Counted from the stretch's first letter, positions 8,106-18,693 are shown. The stretch is 64,000 bases of DNA from Microbacterium testaceum StLB037 (GCF_008763945.1 NZ_VTQH01000001.1:1803139-1867138), one strand, 5' to 3'. The notes: generated by a model from the letters alone, not told the origin. Numbers and translations are program-made.

Positions 8106-9025
8106 CGCGCCTCCTGACGGGAGCCGCGCAGCTGCACGACGTATGCGATGACGGCGGTGATGACGCCCATGATGATGGCGATCGTGGCCGCGTAGTTGTA
8201 CTGCTGGCCGGCGAACGAGAGGTTGTAGGCGTACATGTTCGGCGTGAAGAACGTCGAGATCACGTTGGGTGCCAGGGGCTTGAGGATGTTCGGCTCGTTG
8301 AAGAGCTGGAAGCTGCCGATGATCGAGAAGATCGTGGCGATCACGACGGCGCCGCGAACGGCGGGGATCTTGATCGAGAAGATGGTGCGCCAGGCTCCCG
8401 CTCCGTCGATGGATGCCGCTTCGTAGAGCTCGTTCGGGATCGTCTTCAACGAGGAGTAGAAGATGAGCATGTTGTAGCCGACGAACTGCCACGTGACGAT
8501 GTTGCCGATCGACACCAGCATCCACTCCGGCAGGAACGGCTGCACGACCTGGCCGCCCAGCAGATCGTTCAGATTGCGGGTCAGGCCGAACTGGTCGCCG
8601 TAGATGTAGCCCCACATGAGCACGGCCACGACCGCGGGAACGGCGTAGGGGAGAAAGATCACCATGCGGTAGAAGCCGGCGGCGTGCAGCCGCGCACTGT
8701 CGATGGCGAGCGCCGCGCCGAGCGCCAGCAGCAGCATGATCGGCACCTGCACGACGAGGAAGAGCAGGACGCGTCCGAAGCCGTCCCAGAACTTCGAGTC
8801 GCCGAACGCCGCGACGTAGTTGTCGAGACCGACGAAAGCGTTGCCGCCGATGAGCTGGTCACGGAACAGGCTGAGGTACACCGAGTACGCCAGCGGCGCG
8901 AGGAAGACGAGCGCGAAGACGAGAGCGAACGGGAGGACGAACAGCCAACCGCGGTCGTCGATTCGGGCGCGCCGTTTGCGCCGGGGGGTGCGCAGGGCGG
9001 GCGGGGGTGCCGCGGTGGTCGTCAT
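8102..9025 (-). CDS. CUT1 ABC transporter permease (MalF type)
   Basis: A 307-residue permease, first gene of the operon. A basic N-terminus (RTPRRKRRARIDDRG) precedes TM1 (WLFVLPFALVFALVFLAPLAY). The EAA loop reads ELYEAASIDGAGAWRTIFSIKIPAVRG, followed by a C-terminal membrane segment. ATG 9025 was chosen over in-frame ATG codons further upstream because those would overlap the operator at 9072-9087. The promoter region is shared with the divergent LacI gene at 9136 and contains two operator-like sites, so this operon is probably repressed by that regulator. Confidence 0.92.
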   Translation of the reverse strand: MTTTAAPPPALRTPRRKRRARIDDRGWLFVLPFALVFALVFLAPLAYSVYLSLFRDQLIGGNAFVGLDNYVAAFGDSKFWDGFGRVLLFLVVQVPIMLLLALGAALAIDSARLHAAGFYRMVIFLPYAVPAVVAVLMWGYIYGDQFGLTRNLNDLLGGQVVQPFLPEWMLVSIGNIVTWQFVGYNMLIFYSSLKTIPNELYEAASIDGAGAWRTIFSIKIPAVRGAVVIATIFSIIGSFQLFNEPNILKPLAPNVISTFFTPNMYAYNLSFAGQQYNYAATIAIIMGVITAVIAYVVQLRGSRQEAR

Positions 9026-9071
9026 CGTCCAGAGCCTCTTCGTTGGTGCGCATTTCGGTCGGGTGGCCGAG

Positions 9072-9087
9072 ATGTTGACGTAAACAT
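9072..9087. promoter_or_regulatory. Operator of the 9136 LacI regulator (site 1)
   Basis: ATGTTGACGTAAACAT matches the perfect palindrome ATGTTGACGTCAACAT (found at 10272) at 15 of 16 positions. It lies in the 110-bp divergent region between the permease operon and the regulator gene. Confidence 0.8.
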
Positions 9088-9104
9088 AACTCGACCCCGC
9101 TAGT

Positions 9105-9120
9105 GTGTCAACGTCAACAT
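9105..9120. promoter_or_regulatory. Operator of the 9136 LacI regulator (site 2)
   Basis: GTGTCAACGTCAACAT matches 13 of 16 positions of ATGTTGACGTCAACAT. It lies just upstream of the regulator's own start codon, suggesting autoregulation. Confidence 0.65.
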
Positions 9121-9135
9121 CCCGAGGGGGCATGC

Positions 9136-10182
9136 ATGAGCGAGACGACGACGACGTCGGCCGCGATCCCGACGCGCGAGCGGCGGCGCGAGGTGTCGAT
9201 GGCCGACGTGGCCGCGGCCGCGGGGGTGTCGGGACAGACCGTCTCCCGCGTCGCCAATGGTCGCACGAACGTCGACCCCGACACGCGTCAACGGGTGCTC
9301 GACGCGATGTCGACGCTCGGGTATAGGCCGAACAGTGCCGCTCGTGCCCTTCGTTCGGGACGCTTCCGCAGCATCGGCGTGATCATGTTCTCGCTGAGCT
9401 CCTACGGCAACACGCGCACCCTCGATGCCCTCGCGTCGATGGCTGCGGCATCCGGATACTCCATCACCCTCATCACCGTGCAGTCGGCCTCGCAGTCCGA
9501 CGTGTCGGGGGCGTTCCTTCGTCTGCGCGAGCACGCGGTCGACGGCATCGTCATCCTCATCGAGACCCACCGGCTCGGCGAGAACGAGCTCTCCCTGCCG
9601 ACGGGCCTGCCGGTCGTGGTCGTCGATTCGAGTGCCGACTACCCCTACGCCGTCGTCGACAACGACCAGGCGCAGGGCGCGCGGCTGGCGACCGAGCACC
9701 TGCTCGACCTCGGGCACGAGACCGTGTGGCATGTGTCGGGTCCGCCGGAGTCCTTCGCCGCGGAGCGCCGACGCAACGCGTGGCGGTCGGCCCTCGAGGA
9801 CCGCGGATGCCGAGTGCCCGAGGTGCAGATCGGTGACTGGACGGCCGACTCGGGGCACCGGATCGGGCAGGCGCTCGCCGAGGACCCGGGCGTCACCGCC
9901 GTCTTCGCCGCGAACGACCAGATGGCGCTGGGTGTGATTCGCGCCCTCCATGAGGCGGGGCGCGCGGTGCCGGGCGAGGTCAGCGTGGTCGGCTTCGACG
10001 ACATGCCCGAGTCGGCGAACTTCTGGCCGCCCCTGACGACGGTGCGTCAGCGTTTCGAGCGCGTCGGCGAAGAGGCGATGAGCGCCCTGATCGCCGACAT
10101 CGAGGGCGACGGGGGAGAGCACGCACGCACCCTCGTGCCCACCTCGCTGGTGGTGCGCGCCAGCTCGGGCCCGCGTCCCTGA
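9136..10182 (+). CDS. LacI-family regulator of the galactan operon
   Basis: A 348-residue LacI/GalR repressor. The DNA-binding part reads SMADVAAAAGVSGQTVSRVANG, then YRPNSAARALRSGRFRSIGVIMF at the hinge, then the sugar-binding core ending VSVVGFDDMPESANFWPPLTTVRQ. The ATG at 9136 has CGAGGGGG upstream. Sites of the form TTGACGTCAA flank it on both sides (9072, 9105, 10258-10287), so it probably controls the divergent transporter/GH51/GH35 operon, itself and the downstream GH30 gene. A related site lies 35 kb away before the GH43 gene (44815). The inducer is unknown; a galactan- or arabinogalactan-derived sugar is likely. Confidence 0.92.
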   Translation: MSETTTTSAAIPTRERRREVSMADVAAAAGVSGQTVSRVANGRTNVDPDTRQRVLDAMSTLGYRPNSAARALRSGRFRSIGVIMFSLSSYGNTRTLDALASMAAASGYSITLITVQSASQSDVSGAFLRLREHAVDGIVILIETHRLGENELSLPTGLPVVVVDSSADYPYAVVDNDQAQGARLATEHLLDLGHETVWHVSGPPESFAAERRRNAWRSALEDRGCRVPEVQIGDWTADSGHRIGQALAEDPGVTAVFAANDQMALGVIRALHEAGRAVPGEVSVVGFDDMPESANFWPPLTTVRQRFERVGEEAMSALIADIEGDGGEHARTLVPTSLVVRASSGPRP

Positions 10183-10257
10183 CGCCCCCGCGCCGGCCCG
10201 TCGAAGCCGACATTCCGGGCAACCGTTGCGGTGATCCATAGCGCTCCCTTAGGCTCG

Positions 10258-10287
10258 GTGTTGACGTCAACATGTTGACGTCAACAT
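10258..10287. promoter_or_regulatory. Two tandem operators before the GH30 gene
   Basis: GTGTTGACGTCAACAT (10258) and the perfect palindrome ATGTTGACGTCAACAT (10272) overlap by 2 nt. A possible -10 box, TAGGCT at 10250, lies immediately upstream. Bound repressor would then sit at the transcription start and block initiation. Confidence 0.85.
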
Positions 10288-10325
10288 CCCCCATCCTCAG
10301 GTCGCACCGTTGCGGCCAGATCGGA

Positions 10326-13300
10326 ATGACGATGAAGTCAGCTCGACTGTTGTCGATGACCTGTGCCGTGGCGCTGGCCGCCGGCGCGATCACCGCCACG
10401 GCCGCCGTGGCACCCCCGCCCGCCGAGGCGGCGGGCACCGCCGCGCCCGTGCGCATCACCCCCAACCCCGCCACCGCCTCTGAGAAGCCGTTCGAGGGCT
10501 GGGGCACGAGCTTGGTGTGGTTCGCCAACGCGACCGGCAACTACCCGGCCGACGTGCGCCAGAAGCTGTTCGACGCCGTCTTCGGTGACGACGGGCTGAA
10601 CCTCAACATCGCGCGCTACAACATCGGCGGCGGCAACGCCTCCGACGTGCCGCCGTACCTGCGTCCCGGTGGCGCGGTGCCGGGATTCTGGAACCCCGAC
10701 CTGAAGGCGACCGACGCGAACGGCGCCATCACCTCGAACTACGCTGACCGTGCCCGTTACAAGGCAGCCTGGAACCCCGACGACCCGAACGCGTACGACT
10801 TCTCACAGGACTCCGCTCAGCAGTGGTGGCTCGACGCCCTGAAGGGCAAGGTCACCCACTGGGAGGCCTTCAGCAACTCCCCGCCCTACTTCCTCACCCA
10901 GAGCGGATACGCCTCGGGCGGCATCAACAACGCCACGAGCGAGCAGCTCGCCCCCGCCGACATGGACAAGTTCGCCGGCTACCTCGTGAACGTCGTCGAC
11001 GAGCTCGAGAAGAAGCACGGCATCACCTTCGACACCATCGACCCGTTCAACGAGCCGAACACCAACTACTGGCAGACCCAGATCCCCGGCGGGGCGACCT
11101 GGCCGACCGGCGGGCGCCAGGAGGGCGCCCACATCGGACCTCAGGCGCAGGATGCCATGGTCAAGGCGCTCGCGTCCCGCCTCGGGCAGTCGAGCACCAC
11201 CACCGACGCCGTCATCTCGGCGATGGACGAGACCAACCCCGGCATCTTCGCGACCAACTGGAACACCTGGTCGGCCGAGTCCAAGAGCATGGTCGACCAG
11301 CTCAACGTGCACACCTACGGCACCGGCGGACGACAGGTCGTGCGCGACATCGCGAAGGCCGCCGACAAGCCGCTGTGGATGAGCGAGGTCGAGGGCAACT
11401 GGACCGATCAGAGCAAGGGCTTCGTGACCGACGACATCGAGAACGGTCTCGGCATGGCCCAGCACATCGTGGGCGATCTGCGCGAGCTCGAACCCGACGC
11501 CTGGGTGTTCTGGCAGCCGGTCGAGGACCTGTACAACATGGAGAAGGTCGAAAAGCTCAACTGGGGCAGCGTCTTCATCGACTTCGACTGCAACGCGCAG
11601 GGACAGTCCGAACGGCGCCTCAAGGACGGCGACGCCGACCCCTCATGCCAGGTGCTGACGAACGAGAAGTTCAACACCGTCCGCAACTTCACTCACTTCA
11701 TCGCGCCCGGTGATCACCTCATGGCCACCGACAACGCGCAGTCGACCGCGGCGATCGACGCCGACGGACAGGGCGCGACCATCGTCCACGTCAACGCCGA
11801 GGCGGCAGAGCGCACCGTGCAGATCGACCTGCGCGATTTCGGTACCGTCGCGCCGGGTGCGACCGTGACCCCCATCGTCACGACCCAGTCGACGGCCGAG
11901 GCGCCGACGCTCAACGCGCTGAAGAAGGGGCAGCCGGTCGCGGTCGATGCGGCCTCCCGCACCGCGACGCTCACCATCCCGGCCAAGTCGGTCGTCACGT
12001 TCGAGATCGACGGGGTCTCGGGGGTCTCTCCCGACGCCGCCGCGTTCCGCGACGGACAGACGGTGCAGCTGACCGGTCTGCAGAGCGGGCTCGACCTCGA
12101 CGGCGGCTCGACACTCGCCGTGCGCACCCCCGCGACCACCACCGACGCCGCTCGGGCGCAGTCGTGGACCGTGCGCACGATCGACGGAGCGGGCACCAAC
12201 CGTCACCGTTTCACCCTCCAGAACGGGTCGGGCACCTTCCTCGCATCGAGCGGCACCAACACCGCCCTGGTGGATGCCGACCCGGCCGCGGCCGCGTCGA
12301 ACCCGGCGCTGCAGTGGATGGCGTCGACGACCGACGGCACCTACTACTCCGTGCTGAACGTCGCCACCGAGCGCGTGCTCGACGTCAACAGCGGCAGCAC
12401 GACCCCCGGTGCCGCCGTGGGGCTCTGGACCTCGAACGGGGGCGGTAACCAGCAGTGGCGCATCTCCGGCACCGCGGTCGTCGGTGCCGAGCCGGTGACG
12501 GTCGCGACGGCGGTGGGCGTGACCCCGACGATGCCGGGGACCGTCGCCCTCCGCTACGCCGGGCGCACGCTGCGCAGCGCCGCGGTGAATTGGCAGCTCG
12601 ACGGGGTCGACTTCTCGCGCCTGGGCACCGTCCAGGTCCGCGGGACCGGTACCGATTTGTTCGGTGCGTCCTTCGAGGTCACCGCGACGGTCGAGGTCGG
12701 CCCGTACACCGCCACCCGTCCGGCATCCGTCACCGTTCCCGCCGGCAGTGCGCTCGACGTGGTCAAGGGCCAGGCCGACGGCAGCGTGCAGGCCGAGCTG
12801 AGCCCCTCGGGCTCGGGCTTCTGGGTGCCGGTCCAGTGGAGCTGGGACGGTCTGACCGACGCGGCGTTCGCCAAGACGGGAACCGTCACGGTGACGGGTA
12901 TCGCCACCGGACCCAGCGGCGAGAAGCTCGACGCACGTCTGACGGTCATCGTCACCGCGGCGTCGGAGCGCAACGTCGCCCCGCAGAGCCGGCCGTCGGC
13001 GACCTTCACCGAGAGTTCGCAGTACGGCGTGGCCAACACCATCAATGGCAGCACGACCGACAAAGGCTGGTCGAACTGGAAGTCCGGCACGAAGAACGAT
13101 CAGGACACGCTGAGCTACGTCCTGAGCCAGCGCGAGACGCTCACGCGCGTCGGCGTGCAGTTCTACCGCGACGGCAACACCCAGAGCTGGCCCGTGACCC
13201 TGCGCGTGGACCGTCGCGTCAGCGGTGGGGAGTGGATCCAGGGCGACCTGGTGACCGTGCCCACGCCCGCGACCGGCGCTCCGCGGGTCGACGTCCCCGT

Positions 13301-14234
13301 CACCGGGGCCGCCGACGAGGTCCGTGTCGTGATGAACGCCCGTTCGCAGACGCACATGATCGTCTCCGAGGTCGAGATCTTCGCGGCGGCACCGGCACCC
13401 GCGGGCGTCGCCGACCTCGCCCGGCTGACCGTCGGCGACCAGCCCGTCGAGGGATTCGCTCCCGACACGCTCGCCTACACGGTCTCGTCGACGGGCTCGA
13501 CCTGGCCGACGCTGCACGCCTTGGCCGTCGATGAGGACGCGAGCGTCGTCATCACCCAGCCCGGTGCGTCCGAGTCGAACGACTCGGCACGGGTGGCCGC
13601 GCTCGCCGCCGCAGGCAACGTCGGAACCGTGCAGGTCACCGCCCCCGACGGCACCTCGCGCACCTACACGGTGACCGTGAACCGGGCCGTCGGCGTCACC
13701 AGCGTCGCGGTGACCGGCGAGCCCCGCGTGGGATCGGTCGTACGGGCAGCGGTCGTGACCGACCCGGCCGACGCGACCGCGGCCTATGTGTGGATGCGCG
13801 ACGGCGTCGCCATCGCCGGTGCCACCGCCGACGACTACACGCTGACGGCGGCCGACGAGGGACGACAGATCACCGTCGAGGTGACCGCGACGGCGGCCGG
13901 CTTCGCGGCGGGCACCGCCCGCTCGGCGGCGGTCGTGCCCACGGCTGCGGTGTCCGACCCGGGAACCGGCGGCGGCACGGGCGGCGGCACCGGCTCGGGG
14001 ACCCCGGGCACCGGTTCGGGCTCCGGCTCGACCGGATCGGGTGCCGGGGTGGGCAGCAGCTCGCCCGCGGGCTCCGTCCAGACCGGTGCCGGCTCCTCCG
14101 CGGCGAACGGTCGCGACCTGGCCACCACCGGTCAGAACACCGAAGGGGTGCTCGTCCTGAGCATCGGCGCGCTCGTCCTGCTCCTGCTCGGCGCCGGCGC
14201 GATCGTGCTGCGGCGTCGCCGCTCTCGCGCGTGA
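10326..14234 (+). CDS. Wall-anchored GH30 endo-beta-1,6-galactanase-like multidomain enzyme
   Basis: A 1302-residue secreted enzyme. Order: signal peptide (to about 35, AEAAG); GH30 barrel (about 55-460) with acid/base Glu in DPFNEPN and nucleophile Glu in LWMSEVEGN; beta-sandwich to about 560; ricin-like trefoil (562-715, NQQWRISG); two Big_4-like domains; a discoidin-like (F5/8 type C) domain (about 884-1024); a cadherin-like and an Ig-like domain; Gly/Ser linker; then LATTG at about 1265, a membrane helix and RRRR, a sortase signal. The GH30 sequence resembles the endo-beta-1,6-galactanase branch, inferred from recognition and context. ATG 10326 is preferred because upstream in-frame starts overlap the operators. 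It is probably repressed by the 9136 regulator. Confidence 0.87.
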   Translation: MTMKSARLLSMTCAVALAAGAITATAAVAPPPAEAAGTAAPVRITPNPATASEKPFEGWGTSLVWFANATGNYPADVRQKLFDAVFGDDGLNLNIARYNIGGGNASDVPPYLRPGGAVPGFWNPDLKATDANGAITSNYADRARYKAAWNPDDPNAYDFSQDSAQQWWLDALKGKVTHWEAFSNSPPYFLTQSGYASGGINNATSEQLAPADMDKFAGYLVNVVDELEKKHGITFDTIDPFNEPNTNYWQTQIPGGATWPTGGRQEGAHIGPQAQDAMVKALASRLGQSSTTTDAVISAMDETNPGIFATNWNTWSAESKSMVDQLNVHTYGTGGRQVVRDIAKAADKPLWMSEVEGNWTDQSKGFVTDDIENGLGMAQHIVGDLRELEPDAWVFWQPVEDLYNMEKVEKLNWGSVFIDFDCNAQGQSERRLKDGDADPSCQVLTNEKFNTVRNFTHFIAPGDHLMATDNAQSTAAIDADGQGATIVHVNAEAAERTVQIDLRDFGTVAPGATVTPIVTTQSTAEAPTLNALKKGQPVAVDAASRTATLTIPAKSVVTFEIDGVSGVSPDAAAFRDGQTVQLTGLQSGLDLDGGSTLAVRTPATTTDAARAQSWTVRTIDGAGTNRHRFTLQNGSGTFLASSGTNTALVDADPAAAASNPALQWMASTTDGTYYSVLNVATERVLDVNSGSTTPGAAVGLWTSNGGGNQQWRISGTAVVGAEPVTVATAVGVTPTMPGTVALRYAGRTLRSAAVNWQLDGVDFSRLGTVQVRGTGTDLFGASFEVTATVEVGPYTATRPASVTVPAGSALDVVKGQADGSVQAELSPSGSGFWVPVQWSWDGLTDAAFAKTGTVTVTGIATGPSGEKLDARLTVIVTAASERNVAPQSRPSATFTESSQYGVANTINGSTTDKGWSNWKSGTKNDQDTLSYVLSQRETLTRVGVQFYRDGNTQSWPVTLRVDRRVSGGEWIQGDLVTVPTPATGAPRVDVPVTGAADEVRVVMNARSQTHMIVSEVEIFAAAPAPAGVADLARLTVGDQPVEGFAPDTLAYTVSSTGSTWPTLHALAVDEDASVVITQPGASESNDSARVAALAAAGNVGTVQVTAPDGTSRTYTVTVNRAVGVTSVAVTGEPRVGSVVRAAVVTDPADATAAYVWMRDGVAIAGATADDYTLTAADEGRQITVEVTATAAGFAAGTARSAAVVPTAAVSDPGTGGGTGGGTGSGTPGTGSGSGSTGSGAGVGSSSPAGSVQTGAGSSAANGRDLATTGQNTEGVLVLSIGALVLLLLGAGAIVLRRRRSRA

Positions 14235-14244
14235 CTCTCTGAAC

Positions 14245-14290
14245 CCGAAGGCCGTGCCGATCGCGTCCCCGCGACCGGCACGGCCTTCGG
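14245..14290 (+). terminator. Terminator after the GH30 gene
   Basis: A perfect 14-bp stem (CCGAAGGCCGTGCC with its complement at 14277-14290) and an 18-nt loop, 11 nt after the stop codon. There is no strong U-tract. Confidence 0.75.
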
Positions 14291-14415
14291 CGTTCCGGTG
14301 GGGAAGGGATGCCAGCATCCCTTCCCCTTCCCGCACATCCGTGCAACCCCAGGCGTGCAGCGCGCGACCCGGGGGAGGATGGATGCATCCGCATCGACCC
14401 CCACTGAGGAGAACC

Positions 14416-15462
14416 ATGCACGTCAACGCCTACGCGGCGTCGTCCGCGACCTCACCCCTCGAGCCCACGACCATCGAGCGTCGTGACGTCGGCCCGAAGG
14501 ACGTCCTGATCGACATCGCCTACGCCGGCATCTGCCACTCCGACATCCACACCATCCGCGGCGAGTGGGGCGACGTGCCCTACCCCCTGACCGTCGGCCA
14601 CGAGATCGTCGGCACGGTCGCCGAGGTCGGCTCCGAGGTCACCAGCCACAAGGTCGGCGACCGCGTCGGCGTCGGCTGCATGGTCAACTCGTGCCGCGAG
14701 TGCGAGAACTGCCTCGCCGGCGAGGAGCAGTACTGCGAGAAGGGCAACATCGGCACGTACGGCGCGAAGGACGTCGACGGCACGATCACCCAGGGCGGGT
14801 ACAGCGAGAAGATCGTCGTCGACGAGCACTTCGTGCTGCGCGTTCCGGAGTCGATCCCCTACGACAAGGCCGCGCCGCTGCTGTGCGCCGGCATCACGAC
14901 GTACTCGCCGCTGAACCACTGGAACGCCGGCCCCGGCAAGAAGGTCGCCGTCGTCGGTCTCGGCGGACTCGGCCACATGGCCGTCAAGATCGCCCACGCG
15001 ATGGGCGCCGAGGTCACCGTGCTTTCGCAGACGCTCAGCAAGAAGGACGACGGCCTGAAGATGGGCGCCGACCACTATTACGCGACGAAGGACGAGGAGA
15101 CGTTCGAGAAGCTCAAGAAGAGCTTCGACCTCATCATCAACACCGTCAGCGCTCCGCTCGAACTCAAGCAGTACCTGGGCCTGCTCGCCCTGAACGGCAC
15201 GATGGTCAACGTCGGCGCCCCGCCGGAGCCCCTGCCCATCCAGGTCTTCACGCTGTTCACCAACCGCCGTTCCTTCGCGGGTTCGTCGATCGGTGGCATC
15301 CGCGAGACGCAGGAGATGCTCGACTTCTGCGCCGAGAAGGGCATCGCGCCCGAGACCGAGCTCATCTCGGCCGACCAGATCAACGAGGCGTACGAGCGCG
15401 TGCTGAAGAGCGACGTGCGCTACCGCTTCGTCATCGACGCGAAGACCTTCGCCCCCGCCTGA
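14416..15462 (+). CDS. Zinc-dependent alcohol dehydrogenase (NADP-type, YahK/AdhC-like)
   Basis: A 348-residue medium-chain dehydrogenase that interconverts alcohols and aldehydes. The catalytic zinc ligands are in AGICHSDIH and VGHEIVG, and the structural zinc Cys cluster is [15 protein letters not shown]. The nucleotide-binding glycine motif is [13 protein letters not shown]. The YahK-like features [14 protein letters not shown] and [19 protein letters not shown] suggest NADP(H) and broad aldehyde reduction. ATG 14416 follows GAGGAGAACC. It is a single gene between two terminators with no functional link to its neighbours visible. Confidence 0.92.
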   Translation: MHVNAYAASSATSPLEPTTIERRDVGPKDVLIDIAYAGICHSDIHTIRGEWGDVPYPLTVGHEIVGTVAEVGSEVTSHKVGDRVGVGCMVNSCRECENCLAGEEQYCEKGNIGTYGAKDVDGTITQGGYSEKIVVDEHFVLRVPESIPYDKAAPLLCAGITTYSPLNHWNAGPGKKVAVVGLGGLGHMAVKIAHAMGAEVTVLSQTLSKKDDGLKMGADHYYATKDEETFEKLKKSFDLIINTVSAPLELKQYLGLLALNGTMVNVGAPPEPLPIQVFTLFTNRRSFAGSSIGGIRETQEMLDFCAEKGIAPETELISADQINEAYERVLKSDVRYRFVIDAKTFAPA

Positions 15463-15480
15463 TCCCGGCTCCGGATGCCA

Positions 15481-15512
15481 CGGCCCCGACGTTCTCTCGA
15501 GCGTCGGGGCCG
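15481..15512 (+). terminator. Terminator after the alcohol dehydrogenase gene
   Basis: CGGCCCCGACG pairs perfectly with CGTCGGGGCCG (11 bp) around a 10-nt loop, 18 nt after the stop codon. Confidence 0.75.
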
Positions 15513-15680
15513 CGGCGTCCCACGCCCAGCCCGCTCGTGCGCCGTGGGGGTCACCCCCGCCGGTAATTGCTGTCCCACGTGAGAAACGCCGTGCGCCGTC
15601 GTGTCCCCCGCGGCAGGGCGTTTACTCCTGCGTTCCCGCCCTCCTCCGGTGCGGGACCCCGCGGCATCCCCCGCCCCCGT

Positions 15681-15745
15681 GATAAACGCTCGCTGCACGG
15701 ATAAACGCTCGCAGAGGACGTTTCCCGGTGCAGCGAGCGTTTATC
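15681..15745. repeat. 65-nt nested inverted repeat (element III)
   Basis: GATAAACGCT occurs at 15681 and 15700 (19 nt apart). The inverse AGCGTTTATC is at 15736, with a degenerate copy (CGTTT core) 19 nt before it. The outer stem is a perfect 18 bp because the spacer CGCTGCAC also pairs. It shares its outer arms and its exact 65-nt length with the element at 49821. Confidence 0.85.
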
Positions 15746-15837
15746 AGCGCTCGGGCGCCCCGGGGAGCGGGGCTGCGCCCGCCCCGCCCACGCGAAAGCG
15801 GCGCCGCCCCGAAGGACGACGCCGCTTCCGGTGGGTC

Positions 15838-17481
15838 TTACTGGCCGAGCGCGGCCGAGACGACCGCGCGGGCCTCTTCCTGCACCTCGCGCAGGTGGTC
15901 CTCGCCGCGCAGCGACTCGGCGTACAGCTTGTAGACGTCCTCGGTGCCCGAGGGGCGCGCGGCGAACCAGGCCGACTCGGTCTGCACCTTCAGCCCGCCG
16001 ATCGCCGCACCGTTGCCCGGCGCGTGCGACAGCTTCGCGGTGATGGGCTCACCCGCGAGCTCCATCGCCGATACGGCATCCGGAGACAGCTTCGACAGCG
16101 CCGATTTCTGCGCGGGCGTGGCGGGGGCATCGACGCGCTGGTAGGCCGACGAGCCGAACTGCTGCTCGAGCTCGGCGTACCGCTGCGAGGGCGTCTTGCC
16201 CGTCACGGCGAGAATCTCGGCGGCGAGCAGACAGAGCAGGATGCCGTCCTTGTCGGTCGTCCACACGGTGCCGTCCTTGCGCAGGAACGACGCTCCGGCC
16301 GACTCCTCACCGCCGAACGCGACGGAGCCGTCGAGGAGCCCCGGGACGAACCACTTGAACCCGACGGGCACCTCGAGCAGCGTCTTGCCGAGGGCGTCGG
16401 CGACGCGGTCGATGATCATCGACGACACGAGCGTCTTGCCCACGGCAGCGTCGGCCGGCCAGTTCGGGCGGTGCGAGAACAGGTAGTCGATCGCGACGGC
16501 GAGGTAGTGGTTGGGGTTCATCAACCCCGCGTCGGGCGTGACGACGCCGTGGCGGTCGGCGTCGGCGTCGTTACCGGTGAGGATGTCGTACTCGTCGCGC
16601 GCCGCGACCAGCGAGGCCATGGCCGAGGGCGAGGAGGGATCCATGCGGATCTTCTCGTCCCAGTCGAGCGTCATGAACTTCCACGTCGGGTCGACCTCGG
16701 GGTTCACCACGGTCAGGTCGAGTCCGTAGACCTCGGCGATGAGTGCCCAGTACTCCACCGACGCCCCGCCCAGCGGGTCGGCGCCGATGCGGACACCGGC
16801 GTTCTTGATGGCGTCGATGTCGATGATGGATGCCAGGTCCCGCACGTACGCGTCGCGGAAGTCGTACTGGCCGAGGCCGTCCAGGTCGATGTCGGCGTGG
16901 CGGGTGCGCTTCACGCCTTCGAGTCCGGCCGTGATGAGCTCGTTCGCGCGGTCGGCGATCCAGCCCGTGGCGTCGGTGTCGGCGGGTCCGCCGTGCGGGG
17001 GGTTGTACTTGAAGCCGCCGTCGCGCGGCGGGTTGTGCGAGGGCGTCACGACGATGCCGTCGGCGCGGCCCGGATCGTCGGCCGCCAGGTCGCGGTTGTA
17101 GGTGAGGATCGCGTGGCTGAGCGCGGGGGTCGGCACCCACGCGTCGCGGGAATCCACCCGCACGTCGACGCCGTTGGCGACCAGCACCTCGATGGCGCTG
17201 CGCTCGGCCGGAAGCGACAGCCCGTGGGTGTCGCGGCCCAGGAACAGCGGACCGGTGATCCCCTGCGCGGCGCGGTAGTCGACGATCGCCTGGGTCGTGG
17301 CGAGGATGTGGTCCTCGTTGAAGCTCGTGCTCAGCGACGAACCGCGGTGACCGCTGGTGCCGAAGGCGACGCGCTGCTCGGGCACCGCGGCATCCGGCTT
17401 GCGGTCGTAATACGCGGCGATCAGTTCGTCGATGTCGATGAGATCGGATGCCTCTGCGGGCTGCCCTGCGCGACTGCTCAT
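15838..17481 (-). CDS. pgm: Phosphoglucomutase (alpha-D-glucose phosphate specific)
   Basis: A 547-residue phosphohexomutase that interconverts glucose-1-phosphate and glucose-6-phosphate, linking glycogen and nucleotide-sugar synthesis with glycolysis. Signatures: [13 protein letters not shown] near the N-terminus, the catalytic phosphoserine in [17 protein letters not shown], the Mg-binding loop [12 protein letters not shown], the sugar-specificity loop [10 protein letters not shown] and the C-terminal phosphate-binding [15 protein letters not shown]. The length is normal for the family. ATG 17481 has CAGACT 6 nt upstream, a possible leaderless -10 box. It is divergent from pheA. Confidence 0.96.
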   Translation of the reverse strand: MSSRAGQPAEASDLIDIDELIAAYYDRKPDAAVPEQRVAFGTSGHRGSSLSTSFNEDHILATTQAIVDYRAAQGITGPLFLGRDTHGLSLPAERSAIEVLVANGVDVRVDSRDAWVPTPALSHAILTYNRDLAADDPGRADGIVVTPSHNPPRDGGFKYNPPHGGPADTDATGWIADRANELITAGLEGVKRTRHADIDLDGLGQYDFRDAYVRDLASIIDIDAIKNAGVRIGADPLGGASVEYWALIAEVYGLDLTVVNPEVDPTWKFMTLDWDEKIRMDPSSPSAMASLVAARDEYDILTGNDADADRHGVVTPDAGLMNPNHYLAVAIDYLFSHRPNWPADAAVGKTLVSSMIIDRVADALGKTLLEVPVGFKWFVPGLLDGSVAFGGEESAGASFLRKDGTVWTTDKDGILLCLLAAEILAVTGKTPSQRYAELEQQFGSSAYQRVDAPATPAQKSALSKLSPDAVSAMELAGEPITAKLSHAPGNGAAIGGLKVQTESAWFAARPSGTEDVYKLYAESLRGEDHLREVQEEARAVVSAALGQ

Positions 17482-17632
17482 GCGCCCAGTCTGCCCGCTC
17501 CCTCCGACATGCGCACACGCTGTGACGCATTCTGGGACAATCCGTCATCGCGCCGTACGTGATCGCCCGGAGTCGGGGCCCCGCCGCTCCCCGGGGCCGG
17601 GGTCCGCGGCATCCGGAATCATCCCCCCGGTC

Positions 17633-17638
17633 TAGGCT
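17633..17638 (+). promoter_or_regulatory. -10 box of leaderless pheA
   Basis: TAGGCT, 7 nt before the GTG at 17646. There is no Shine-Dalgarno sequence in the gap. Confidence 0.6.
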
Positions 17639-17645
17639 GGACGCC

Positions 17646-18608
17646 GTGCTGCCCGACACAGAGACCGTGCCCGCCCGTCGTACCTACAGCTACCTGGGGC
17701 CCGCCGGCACGTTCACCGAGGCGGCCCTCGCGCAGGTGCCCGAGGCGCGCGATCAGACCTGGCGGCCGGTCCGCAACGTCGCCGAAGCGCTCGCCGACGT
17801 CGTGGAGGGGCGATCGGATGCCGCGATGATCGCGATCGAGAACTCGGTCGACGGCGGCGTCTCGACCGCGCAGGATGCTCTGGCCACGGTGCCCGGACTT
17901 CGCATCGTGGGCGAATACCTCGTCCCGGTGAACTTCGTGCTCGTCGGGCGTCCGGGAGCGACCCTCGCCGACGTCTCGCTCATCGCCGCCCACCCGGTCG
18001 CGTACGGACAGTGCCTCAAGTGGTTGAGTCGGAACGTTCCCGCGCACGCGCACCTGCCGGCCGAGAGCAACGTCGCGAGTGCGCTGGGCGTCCTCGACGG
18101 CACGAGCTCGGCCGACGCTGCGATCGCTGCCCCCGGCATCGTCGCCCACCACGACCTGACGGTGCTGGCCGAGAGCATCGGCGACAACCCCAATGCCGTG
18201 ACGCGCTTCGTGCTGGTGAGCCGCACGGTCGCGCCCGCTCCGCCGACGGGGGCCGACAAGACCTCGCTCATCGTCGAGCTGCCCGAGGATCACCCCGGTG
18301 CCCTGCTCGAGCTGCTCGAGCAGTTCGCCACGCGCGGCATCAACCTGAGCCTGTTGGCATCCCGCCCCATCGGCGACGCGCTCGGCCGCTACCGATTCGT
18401 CATCGACGCCGACGGACACGTTCACGACGAGCGCATGGCCGACGCCCTCCTCGGGCTGCGGCGGTTCAGCCCCAAGGTCATCTTCCTCGGGTCGTACGCC
18501 CGCGCCGACCGTGCGATCGTGCGATATCCGCAGCGCTACAGCGACGACGTGTTCGTCGAGGCGCGCGATTGGCTGCGCGGCCTGCTGAGCGGCGAGCCCG
18601 AGGCCTGA
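17646..18608 (+). CDS. pheA: Prephenate dehydratase
   Basis: A 320-residue enzyme converting prephenate to phenylpyruvate in phenylalanine synthesis. The catalytic domain begins YSYLGPAGTFTEAAL and contains AMIAIENSVDGGVSTAQDAL and the NVTR-type motif here read as NPNAVTRFVLV. A C-terminal ACT domain (DKTSLIVELPEDHPGALLELLEQF, then GINLSLLASRPI) gives feedback control by phenylalanine. GTG 17646 is preferred over an upstream frame extension because TAGGCT sits 7 nt before it. It is a monofunctional dehydratase with no chorismate mutase domain. Confidence 0.95.
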   Translation: MLPDTETVPARRTYSYLGPAGTFTEAALAQVPEARDQTWRPVRNVAEALADVVEGRSDAAMIAIENSVDGGVSTAQDALATVPGLRIVGEYLVPVNFVLVGRPGATLADVSLIAAHPVAYGQCLKWLSRNVPAHAHLPAESNVASALGVLDGTSSADAAIAAPGIVAHHDLTVLAESIGDNPNAVTRFVLVSRTVAPAPPTGADKTSLIVELPEDHPGALLELLEQFATRGINLSLLASRPIGDALGRYRFVIDADGHVHDERMADALLGLRRFSPKVIFLGSYARADRAIVRYPQRYSDDVFVEARDWLRGLLSGEPEA

Positions 18609-18648
18609 GTGACGGGGTGGGGTTCCCCTTCGTCACGCGAGACGGCAT

Positions 18649-18693
18649 CTCGCTGACGTAACCGCTGCATGTCGCTACAGACTCGTCAGCGAG
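18649..18693. repeat. Inverted repeat between convergent pheA and monooxygenase genes
   Basis: CTCGCTGACG (18649) and CGTCAGCGAG (18684) form a perfect 10-bp stem with a 25-nt loop. A second GTGACG/CGTCAC pair (18609, 18631) precedes it. Possibly a bidirectional terminator. Confidence 0.5.

Larger units (their letters stand above)
15463..15837. other. Non-coding gap between convergent adh and pgm genes
   Basis: 375 bp with no plausible gene. It holds the adh terminator (15481-15512), a looser AAACGCC/GGCGTTT inverted pair (15584, 15617) and the structured element at 15681-15745. The AAACGC core of the loose pair matches the core of that element, so this may be a decayed relative. Confidence 0.65.

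Noticed and set aside
8106..8615. Longer N-terminus for the MalG-type permease (open frame continues to 8615)
   Set aside because: The extension is Arg/His-rich shadow sequence inside the MalF-type gene. The ATG at 8105 gives a normal permease with a 4-nt overlap.
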